Source: Chloroflexota bacterium | Lineage (GTDB): Bacteria; Chloroflexota; Anaerolineae; J102 | Length of the DNA: 5,579 nt | Direction: 5' to 3' | NCBI GenBank assembly: GCA_024276255.1 | Contig: JAJRXO010000657.1 | Location: 1-5,579, forward strand | The notes under the pieces: model-generated | Database searches by the model: none | Seen by the model: the letters and a program-made list of their open reading frames with translations, nothing else | Told to the model about the DNA's origin: nothing | Shown here: positions 1-5,234 of the stretch, piece by piece | Position numbering within the stretch: position 1 is the stretch's first letter | How the letters are laid out: each line of letters begins with the position of its first letter | Program-made: the position numbers and the translations under genes

Positions 1-1673
1 AGCGGTCTCAGCACATCGGTGCCGTTTTCATATTGGGCGTCGTGCCTGGCGGCCTGGGCTGCCAGGGTTTGAATGGTATATTGCAGTGAGTGCCGTTCTG
101 TGAACTGGCCGCGAGCAATCTGCAAGGGCGTCTGCAACGGTACCCGCACCAGATGCAGGCCCATCACCAATCCACCCTGCTGGCGCCCGGTGGCCAGATA
201 ACGGCCAAGGCGCAGGAGATCGGTTTCGTGCCGTGGATTGGCCAGAGCCACCATCACTCGCCGCGGCGCCACCGCGTCGATAAGGCGCACGGGAGGGCGT
301 GTGGTGGCGGGAGCGGTGATGGCAACAGCCCGGGCCGAAAAAGCCTGCCAGCCCATGCGCGCCCAGCGCTCTTTTACCAATGGCAATCCATAACGAATGT
401 TGACTCGCGGCCGCGCCCATCCCCAGTACCATACCTGGCTGAGGATGATCAGGCCCACGATGATAGCCTGCGCCACGACTCCGGCAGCCAGCACGATGCC
501 CACACAGCCCAGCGCTGCCAGGATCTGCAAGTACGGCGTGCCGGGTATACGGAATGACGGCTTGTACCAATCGGGAGCGGCCACACGTAGCACCACCACC
601 CCCACATTCAGGGCAGCGTAGCTGTACAATTGCAACACACTGGCGATCTCGGCCAGTGTTTCCAGCTCTTTGACCAGTAAAAACGCCAGCGCCAGCCCGC
701 CCGTGAGCAGGATCGCCCGATATGGCGTCAGTCGTTTGGGGTGAATCTGGCTCAACCACGTGGGGACCATGCCGTCCCGCGACATGGCCAGGTTGATGCG
801 TGATGCTGCCATGATGCTGGCATTTGCCGAAGAGAGGGTAGCCAGCAGACCACCAAAAATCAATATCCCTCCCCCCACTGGCCCCAGCATGCGTTCTGCA
901 GCGACAGTCAGGGGCGAGCGGATATTCTGGATTTCTTCCGGCGAGAACATGCCCGCCACCACGATCACGATCAATATATACAGAACCGTCACCAGGGCGA
1001 CTGAGCCGATGAGCGCCCGCGGCAGATTGCGGTCGGGATCCTTGATCTCCTCGGAGACGGCGGCTATCTTGACAAAGCCCAAGAACGAGATGAACACGAT
1101 TGCCGTGGTGTTGAGGATGGGATTGGTGCCGTAGGGCATGAAGGGCGTCAGGTTCTGACTGTCTACGTGCAGCAGGTCGGAGACAATGAAGGCGATGAGG
1201 ATGGCCAACAGGGTGAGCACGACCACCACCTGGGTGCCTCCGGATTCCTTGGCGCCGACCACGTTGAGCAAGGTGAAAATGACGCCGCCGGCGACAGCGC
1301 CCCAGAATGGCGTGATGGGCAAAAACTCCGACAGGTATTCACCCAATCCGAACAGATAAAAAGCAATGGCGAACGTCAGGCTCAGCCAGATGCCGATGCC
1401 CGAAATGGCGCCAAAAGCTGGTCCCAGCGAGCGCGAAACAAAGAAATAATCTCCCCCCGAGGTGGGCATCCCTGTCGCCAATTCGGCTGCGCTGGCTGCC
1501 GTGATCAAACAGATAATACCGGCGCCAACATACGACAGAATGGCTGCGGGCCCGGTGAGCGTAACCGCCAACCCCGAGAGCAGAAAGATACCGGCCCCAA
1601 TCATCGTACCCGAACCGATGGTGAGTGCCGCCCAGAAACCTAGCTCCCGGCGCAGATGTTCATTTGTCGTCAT
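1..1673 (-). CDS. APC-superfamily amino acid permease with C-terminal universal stress protein domain (partial, C-terminus outside window)
   Basis: The minus strand is open for 557 codons from an ATG at 1673 to the window edge, so the C-terminus is missing. Seen: a hydrophobic protein with about 12 candidate membrane segments between residues 12 and 425. It carries the glycine-rich unwound TM1 motif of APC transporters (GSGTMIGAGIF, 20-30). TM6 (about 187-206, with FLGF at 197-200) is followed by the family signature EEIKDPDRNLPRA (208-220). After a linker (about 425-468) a soluble domain begins (RRVMVALANPRHETDLLRL, 471-489), which looks like strand 1 and helix 1 of a UspA fold. Family knowledge: APC permeases move amino acids or polyamines across the inner membrane by proton or sodium coupling. 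UspA tails occur on a subset and are thought to sense nucleotide or stress state. Substrate cannot be told from sequence. A GGAG lies 11 nt before the ATG, a slightly long spacing. A -35/-10 pair lies upstream. No frameshift was seen. The gene is monocistronic or ends an operon. Confidence 0.93.
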   Translation of the reverse strand, partial: MTTNEHLRRELGFWAALTIGSGTMIGAGIFLLSGLAVTLTGPAAILSYVGAGIICLITAASAAELATGMPTSGGDYFFVSRSLGPAFGAISGIGIWLSLTFAIAFYLFGLGEYLSEFLPITPFWGAVAGGVIFTLLNVVGAKESGGTQVVVVLTLLAILIAFIVSDLLHVDSQNLTPFMPYGTNPILNTTAIVFISFLGFVKIAAVSEEIKDPDRNLPRALIGSVALVTVLYILIVIVVAGMFSPEEIQNIRSPLTVAAERMLGPVGGGILIFGGLLATLSSANASIMAASRINLAMSRDGMVPTWLSQIHPKRLTPYRAILLTGGLALAFLLVKELETLAEIASVLQLYSYAALNVGVVVLRVAAPDWYKPSFRIPGTPYLQILAALGCVGIVLAAGVVAQAIIVGLIILSQVWYWGWARPRVNIRYGLPLVKERWARMGWQAFSARAVAITAPATTRPPVRLIDAVAPRRVMVALANPRHETDLLRLGRYLATGRQQGGLVMGLHLVRVPLQTPLQIARGQFTERHSLQYTIQTLAAQAARHDAQYENGTDVLRP

Positions 1674-1724
1674 GTCGTGTCTGTCTCCGTGGTGGTCGAA
1701 GAAGGCAATATTTCACAGGCACGT

Positions 1725-1753
1725 ATTGTACATGCTCTTATTCCCCCGCACAA
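1725..1753 (-). promoter_or_regulatory. Putative sigma70-type promoter for the permease
   Basis: Reading the minus strand, TTGTGC (1748-1753) is followed after exactly 17 bp by TACAAT (1725-1730). The -10 matches TATAAT at 5 of 6 positions and the -35 keeps the TTG core. The predicted start of transcription is near 1718, giving a leader of about 45 nt before the ATG at 1673. This suggests the permease is transcribed independently of the small gene ending at 1799. It is inferred from sequence only. Confidence 0.55.
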
Positions 1754-1798
1754 CTTGAGCCCCACGGTTCGGCGAAGCGCCTTCGTCAAACCATCGTC

Positions 1799-2086
1799 CT
1801 ACGTGATGAGATGCGCGACCAGGCGAGTCAACGACAGGCCCAGCCGTACCCGCAGGGGAGATCGCACCAGGCTCCAGCGGTCGCTCTCGCGTTCGTAGTG
1901 CAACAGGAAACGCCGCCCATCCGCCTGCACCAGGTATAATCGACTGCCCCGCGACTGGCCCTGAGAGTGCCGCCAGATACGGTCGATTTGCTCGATCCGG
2001 TAGCGACGGCCCTGCCAGTAAAACTCGGTTGGTGTGCGCCAGCGATTCAGACGCACCTGAATACGGGGATAAGCTCGTTTAGTCAT
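1799..2086 (-). CDS. Small arginine-rich DUF6504-like protein
   Basis: A 95-residue soluble protein with no signal peptide or TM segment. About 20 of 95 residues are arginine, so it is strongly basic. The central pattern EFYWQGRRYRIEQIDRIWRH (21-40), followed by a beta-rich stretch (LYLVQADGRRFLLHY, 50-64) and a WSL near 71-73, resembles DUF6504. That family has a W-x-G-R-R-Y-R-V core followed by W-R or L-Y-L-V-x-A-D-G. In actinobacteria I recall DUF6504 genes sitting beside ImuB/DnaE2 mutasome genes, but its biochemical role is unknown to me. The charge would suit nucleic-acid binding, which is inference. The start is well supported: AAAAGGAG lies 6 nt before the ATG. It is followed by a 125-bp gap containing the permease promoter, so it is probably its own unit. 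Confidence 0.75.
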   Translation of the reverse strand: MTKRAYPRIQVRLNRWRTPTEFYWQGRRYRIEQIDRIWRHSQGQSRGSRLYLVQADGRRFLLHYERESDRWSLVRSPLRVRLGLSLTRLVAHLIT

Positions 2087-2092
2087 GATTGA

Positions 2093-2100
2093 CTCCTTTT
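2093..2100 (-). promoter_or_regulatory. Strong Shine-Dalgarno site of the DUF6504-like gene
   Basis: AAAAGGAG reads on the minus strand 6 nt ahead of the ATG at 2086. It is the best Shine-Dalgarno site in the window and fixes the start of this small gene, supporting that it is translated. Confidence 0.75.
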
Positions 2101-2190
2101 AATGGTGAATAGCATGGGTTTTCCGTAAAATGTGCGCGATGTGCGTTCATGATGATGCTCAAGATCAGCCTGAATTTCTCGCCAGGGTAG

Positions 2191-2286
2191 AGCTGTAGAC
2201 CGGGAAACCGGAAAGCCAGAAAACCAGGTGGAGCCGTCGTAGCACAACAGCTTCCCGGTCTACGGGTATTCCGGTTTACGGGGTTC
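2191..2286. repeat. Inverted plus direct repeat cluster (ACCGG-type motifs)
   Basis: GTAGACCGGGAA (2195-2206) has a perfect 12-bp inverted partner, TTCCCGGTCTAC (2252-2263), with a 45-nt loop. On the right side the partner is followed by a diverged direct copy, TTCCGGTTTACGGGG (2269-2283). On the left side the repeat runs into a degenerate 8-nt tandem: ACCGGGAA, ACCGGAAA, GCCAGAAA, ACCAGGTG (2199-2230). There is no T-tract, so it does not look like a simple intrinsic terminator. It could be a member of a dispersed intergenic repeat family, a structured leader of the gene starting at 2086, or a mini-element. No terminal duplication or coding capacity was seen. Confidence 0.7.
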
Positions 2287-2378
2287 CAGAAAGGCGATGA
2301 GCAGCCATACTTTTATCCATACGAACTACCTTGGCCCTGGCTCTGCCACCAACCGACATACTAGCGTGATGATTTTTC

Positions 2379-2789
2379 TTACGCCGCTGCATCAACATAG
2401 TTATACCAGGGTGCATCCTGCTCGATCTCGTCATCTTCCTCAAAACCCAGCACATGAAACTTGCGACGCTGAGGCGACGCTTGGGACATGAGCGCCGGTG
2501 GGGAAGCTGGCTGTTGCTGTGCTGGCGGTAGCCAGGTTGAGGGCACGCCACCGCTGACCACGATTACAGGCGGTTGGGCGGACGTGCGAGCGGTATGCTG
2601 CCCGGTTTCCTGCCTTTCCAGGACGCGGCGCAGCACCAGCGCGCCGATGAGCAGGGTGGGCACCAGAGCGATGATGCCCAGCAGCACACCTGCGATAAGG
2701 GCAAGGGCATCAATGCTGAGTCGAAAGGAGAGGACACCAACCAGGGTGATCGTCGCTGCGACGAGGATGGCAATCAGGGTATGTTTCAT
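2379..2789 (-). CDS. Hypothetical two-TM membrane protein with cytoplasmic tail
   Basis: A 136-residue protein I do not recognise. Two hydrophobic segments (about 4-22 and 27-53) are separated by only a few residues (FRLS), forming a membrane hairpin. The positively charged LRRVLERQ (53-60) follows, so the tail is probably cytoplasmic. The tail (54-136) is rich in Pro, Gln, Ser and Ala, looks disordered, and ends with an acidic patch (EEDDEIEQD, 117-125) and an aromatic PWYNYVD. The layout is reminiscent of a membrane anchor with a flexible interaction tail. The ATG at 2789 has no visible Shine-Dalgarno, and the leader is almost free of G. The gene stands alone under a near-consensus promoter overlapped by a LexA-like palindrome (2850-2861). 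This raises the possibility of DNA-damage induction; the function remains unknown. Hydrophobic start, good promoter and lack of a competing frame support it being real. Confidence 0.72.
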   Translation of the reverse strand: MKHTLIAILVAATITLVGVLSFRLSIDALALIAGVLLGIIALVPTLLIGALVLRRVLERQETGQHTARTSAQPPVIVVSGGVPSTWLPPAQQQPASPPALMSQASPQRRKFHVLGFEEDDEIEQDAPWYNYVDAAA

Positions 2790-2849
2790 AATCGTGTGGG
2801 TAGAGAGAGGAATGGGGGGTCTGGGATGTGGTTATTGGTTGTGGTTGGG

Positions 2850-2887
2850 GAACTTATGTTCTACTCTAGAATAGCAACTATGTTCTA
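2850..2887 (-). promoter_or_regulatory. Candidate operator: GAAC-N4-GTTC (LexA-like) box plus second half-related repeat
   Basis: GAACTTATGTTC (2850-2861) is a palindrome with arms GAAC and GTTC around 4 nt, the pattern of the Gram-positive type LexA (SOS) box. A close direct copy, AACTATGTTCTA (2876-2887 against 2851-2863), lies about 25 bp away with one base fewer in its spacer. The first box covers the predicted transcription start and the second sits between -35 and -10. Between them lies a near-palindrome centred on TCTAGA (2861-2874) overlapping the -10. The position would suit repression. Assignment to LexA is inference from the motif; another dimeric repressor is possible. Confidence 0.5.
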
Positions 2888-2896
2888 ATTTGTCAA
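2868..2896 (-). promoter_or_regulatory. Near-consensus promoter of the two-TM protein gene
   Basis: On the minus strand a perfect TTGACA (2891-2896) is followed by exactly 17 bp and then TATTCT (2868-2873), a 4-of-6 match to TATAAT. The predicted transcription start is near 2861, giving a leader of about 70 nt. A strong -35 with operator-like repeats in the spacer and at the start site is the classical layout of a repressed promoter. Confidence 0.7.
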
Positions 2897-2979
2897 GGGG
2901 CAATTTGGGCCGGGGAAGCATTTTGGAAATTTCACCCCGGCTTTATGCCTGGCTCAGGCAGCCATTCGGAGCCCATCTG

Positions 2980-2988
2980 TGTTATACT
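2980..2988 (+). promoter_or_regulatory. Extended -10 promoter for the M50-HD-TyrA-like operon
   Basis: TGTTATACT contains TATACT (2983-2988), a 5-of-6 match to TATAAT, preceded by the TGN extension (2980-2982). No good -35 is seen 16-18 bp upstream, which is normal for extended -10 promoters. The predicted start lies near 2995, leaving a leader of about 50 nt before the ATG at 3045. Confidence 0.5.
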
Positions 2989-2995
2989 TACGAGG

Positions 2996-3031
2996 GGGGC
3001 TGAGGCCCCATACCCACCTGCAACGTCAGGT
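2996..3031 (+). promoter_or_regulatory. Two small hairpins in the 5' leader of the M50 gene
   Basis: GGGGC (2996-3000) can pair with GCCCC (3005-3009) over a 4-nt loop, right at the expected 5' end of the transcript. ACCTG (3016-3020) can pair with CAGGT (3027-3031) over a 6-nt loop, just 3 nt before the GGAG Shine-Dalgarno (3035-3038). The stems are short and may only stabilise the mRNA or tune translation. Confidence 0.3.
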
Positions 3032-3044
3032 TTTGGAGTTCGTT

Positions 3045-3692
3045 ATGTCGTTAATCAATCGTATTCTGCTCATATTGCCGGTTCTGATAATCAGCATCGC
3101 TATTCATGAATTCAGCCATGCCATCACCGCCAACGCCTTGGGTGATCCCACGCCCCGCAGGCAGGGCAGGCTGACGCTGAACCCGCTGGCTCATCTGGAT
3201 CAGGTGGGCACACTGATGATCATCATGTCGTCGTTGGCCGGTTTTGGTATTGGCTGGGGCAAACCGGTGCAGGTCAATCCCGCTTATTTTCGCCGCATGA
3301 CACCCCGCGCCGGTATGGGCGTGGTGGCCGTGGCGGGGCCGATATCGAATGTGATCCTCGCCATCATCGGCAGCGTCGCTTTCCATATGGCCGGGCCGGG
3401 CCTGCTGCGTAATTTCTGGTTCATATGGGTGCTTGTCAATCTGGCTCTGGCCCTGTTCAACATGATCCCGGTATTCCCACTGGATGGCTATAACGTATTC
3501 CTGGGGGTGCTCGATGCCCTGCGCCAACCGTGGGCGCATAATCTGTCCGGTCTATGGCAACGCCAGGCGCAATATGGGCCCATGGTGCTGTTGCTGCTGC
3601 TGGTGCTCGACTGGCAATTACCGAGCTTATCACCGATCGGCTGGTTGTTTGGCACGCCATTGCAGTGGGCATTGCGCGTTCTAGGTGTTTAG
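3045..3692 (+). CDS. Site-2 protease family integral membrane metalloprotease (peptidase M50)
   Basis: A 215-residue polytopic protein. TM1 carries the zinc-binding HEFSH (21-25, HExxH with Glu22 as catalytic base), placed very near the N-terminus. The second family motif, NMIPVFPLDGYN (139-150), holds the third zinc ligand Asp147. In between are GRLTLNPLAHLD (41-52) and AGPISN (97-102), both typical of the compact S2P-like M50 group without a PDZ domain. The catalytic set is complete, so it should cleave membrane-embedded substrates such as anti-sigma factors or remnant signal peptides; the actual substrate is unknown. The start is chosen at ATG 3045 because GGAG (3035-3038) lies 6 nt upstream and the protein then begins right at TM1. 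An in-frame GTG at 2979 overlaps the promoter and is unlikely. The last 8 bases overlap the HD gene, indicating co-transcription. Confidence 0.92.
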   Translation: MSLINRILLILPVLIISIAIHEFSHAITANALGDPTPRRQGRLTLNPLAHLDQVGTLMIIMSSLAGFGIGWGKPVQVNPAYFRRMTPRAGMGVVAVAGPISNVILAIIGSVAFHMAGPGLLRNFWFIWVLVNLALALFNMIPVFPLDGYNVFLGVLDALRQPWAHNLSGLWQRQAQYGPMVLLLLLVLDWQLPSLSPIGWLFGTPLQWALRVLGV

Positions 3693-4236
3693 GCTTGTGA
3701 ACCAACAGTCGTTACTCCCGAACGTAGTCTGGCAGCGTCTTTATCGCGGCATCGATGCCCTGTTGGCGCCTTGGCGACCGGTTGATGACGCTCCGGCGAG
3801 GGCCAGCCTGACACCATCAGCTTTCGCTCTGTATCAGACCATGAGCAAGGCTGATCGCGCACACAGCCTGCGGCTCCTGTATTGGTTACGCAAGCATGGA
3901 TACGATCATCCTTCGCTGCTCACAGCGGCGTTGCTGCATGATGTGGGCAAGGCGCAGACCAGGCTGCGAGTCTGGCAGCGCACGCTCAAAGTTGTGTTGC
4001 GGCGGCGTTGGCCCGGCCTGTGGTATCGCCTGGCGCGTCCGGCCATGCCCGGTTCCTGGCGCTACCCCTACTATGTGCTGGAGGCTCATCCCCAGATCGG
4101 GGCCGAGCTGGCACAGCAGGCCGGCTGTGATGAGCTCACCTGTTGGCTCATCCGCTATCATGAAACCGATTTCCCTCCCGCCTCCACTCAGCATGCCTTC
4201 CACCGCGTTCTGCAAGAGGCAGACGCGGCCAGTTGA
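3685..4236 (+). CDS. HD-domain metal-dependent phosphohydrolase family protein
   Basis: About 183 residues. The HD superfamily ligand set is visible in order: His60 (ADRAHSLRLL), His85-Asp86 in AALLHDVGKAQ, and a late Asp180 in LQEADAAS at the very end. Further conserved features are HPSLLTAALLHDVGK (75-89), HPQIGAELA (135-143) and IRYHETD (156-162). Family members hydrolyse phosphate esters, often of nucleotides or signalling nucleotides; the substrate here cannot be told. There is no TM segment, but the middle (about 97-125) is basic and aromatic. The start is uncertain: GTG at 3685 overlaps the M50 stop by 8 nt, and GTG at 3697 is an alternative; neither has a clear Shine-Dalgarno, as expected for translational coupling. 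The protein ends three residues after the last HD-domain aspartate, so there is no accessory domain. Confidence 0.85.
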   Translation: MFRLVNQQSLLPNVVWQRLYRGIDALLAPWRPVDDAPARASLTPSAFALYQTMSKADRAHSLRLLYWLRKHGYDHPSLLTAALLHDVGKAQTRLRVWQRTLKVVLRRRWPGLWYRLARPAMPGSWRYPYYVLEAHPQIGAELAQQAGCDELTCWLIRYHETDFPPASTQHAFHRVLQEADAAS

Positions 4237-4270
4237 TTTCCCTCCACTCCTCCGCAAGTGAAAAAAGATT

Positions 4271-5215
4271 ATGTCTCAAATTACCATTGTAGGCCTGGGG
4301 TTGCTTGGCGCCTCCATCGGCCTTTCCCTGAAGAGCGAAGATAATACCTTTGAAATCATGGGGCACGACCGCGACAATGATGCCGTGGTGCGAGCGAAAA
4401 AAATGGGCGCCATCGATAAAAGTCACTGGAATTTGATCAGCTCATGCGAAAACGCTGATCTGATCGTGCTGGCTATTCCCGCTGCTGGCATCCCCCCTAC
4501 CCTGCAGGCGATCCGTCAGGATCTGAAGCCGGGCAGTTTGATCATCGACACGGCGCCCATCATGCGTCCCATGATCGAGGCGGCGGCAGTGCTGCCCGAC
4601 AATGTGCATTATCTCAGCACCAATCCCATCCTGCCGGCAGAACGCCAACAGCCCAGCGCCGAGCTATTCCAGGATATTTCATGGGCGCTATGCCCGACTC
4701 CCGAAACCAACGCTGCTGTGATCAAGCTCGTATCCGACATGGTGAAGACCCTGGGGGCCTCTCCCTTCTTCCTGGACGCTGACGAGCATGACGGCTTGAT
4801 GGCCGTGGTGGATAACATGCCCATGATCCTGGCTGCCAGCTTGCTGAATGCCTCCGGCAGCAGCTCGGCCTGGCGCGAGATCCGTCGCATGGCCGGCAGT
4901 CAGTTCGAGGCAAGCAGTTACCTGCCCGAGTTCTTGCCCGAGGAGTTGAGTCAGCCGCTCATGCCCAACGCCCGACACCTCCAGCATTGGATCGATCGGA
5001 TTATCGTCGAGCTGGAGGGCTGGAAGGTGGATTTGCAGGAAGAGGACGAGGCCCATTTACAGGCTCGCTTTGAAAAGGCGATTGATCTGCGTACAGAGTG
5101 GCTGAACATCCGCGCTAAAAATCGCTGGGAGGAGCCGGAGCGCCCGGAGGATAAACCCAGCTTCTGGCGACAGTTGATCGGCATGCGCCAACCGACCTCG
5201 CGGCGCAAAAAATAA
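4271..5215 (+). CDS. Prephenate/arogenate dehydrogenase family (TyrA-like) protein lacking catalytic histidines
   Basis: 314 residues. The N-terminus is a NAD(P) Rossmann fold: GLGLLGASIG (8-17) with an Asp at the end of strand 2 (GHDRD, Asp33), favouring NAD. The overall order follows TyrA: ENADLIVLAIP (60-70), LIIDTAP (90-96), ELFQDISWALCPTPE (131-145), DEHDGLMAVVDNMP (171-184) and REIRRMAG (202-209). However, the HPxxG motif of real TyrA reads NPILP (118-122), and the SHLPH motif reads DNMPM (181-185), so the histidines used in hydride transfer and substrate binding are replaced. The DxxSVK site reads DTAPIMR. The C-terminus is charged (about 255-314) and extends beyond the usual dehydrogenase core. 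It may reduce or oxidise another substrate, or be regulatory. The ATG has only a weak A-rich ribosome site. It follows the HD gene by 34 bp. Confidence 0.85.
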   Translation: MSQITIVGLGLLGASIGLSLKSEDNTFEIMGHDRDNDAVVRAKKMGAIDKSHWNLISSCENADLIVLAIPAAGIPPTLQAIRQDLKPGSLIIDTAPIMRPMIEAAAVLPDNVHYLSTNPILPAERQQPSAELFQDISWALCPTPETNAAVIKLVSDMVKTLGASPFFLDADEHDGLMAVVDNMPMILAASLLNASGSSSAWREIRRMAGSQFEASSYLPEFLPEELSQPLMPNARHLQHWIDRIIVELEGWKVDLQEEDEAHLQARFEKAIDLRTEWLNIRAKNRWEEPERPEDKPSFWRQLIGMRQPTSRRKK

Positions 5216-5234
5216 GCGCGACCTCAACAGCCCG

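Larger units (their letters stand above)
2087..2378. other. 292-bp intergenic spacer with repeat cluster
   Basis: No convincing gene is seen on either strand. It separates two minus-strand genes and should hold the promoter of the DUF6504-like gene. Only a weak candidate is visible: TGC followed by TATTCA just upstream of the Shine-Dalgarno site, without a clear -35. The 2191-2286 part holds inverted and direct repeats described separately. The remaining 2287-2378 shows no recognisable terminator with a T-tract downstream of the membrane-protein gene. Confidence 0.5.

Noticed and set aside
28..759. Long minus-strand open frame of 243 codons
   Set aside because: It is a different frame over the permease C-terminal region; its Arg/Ala/Gly-rich low-complexity translation contrasts with the coherent transporter and Usp frame.
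760..1134. Plus-strand open frame of 124 codons
   Set aside because: It lies wholly antisense to the well-supported permease and has no family-like motifs or ribosome site.
1774..1786. CGAAG-CGC-CTTCG hairpin after the DUF6504-like gene
   Set aside because: The stem is only 5 bp and is not followed by a T-tract on the minus strand, so it is not a convincing terminator.
2276..2551. Minus-strand open frame of 91 codons overlapping the two-TM gene
   Set aside because: Largely out-of-frame shadow of the two-TM protein gene, with no ribosome site or recognisable motif.
2979..3044. N-terminal extension of the M50 protein from GTG 2979
   Set aside because: The GTG overlaps the extended -10 box and the extension crosses the leader hairpins, while ATG 3045 has a good Shine-Dalgarno and starts right at TM1.
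5205..5222. GCGC...GCGC short pairing at the end of the TyrA-like gene as a bidirectional terminator
   Set aside because: The stem is only about 4 bp and overlaps the stop codon; no T-tract follows.
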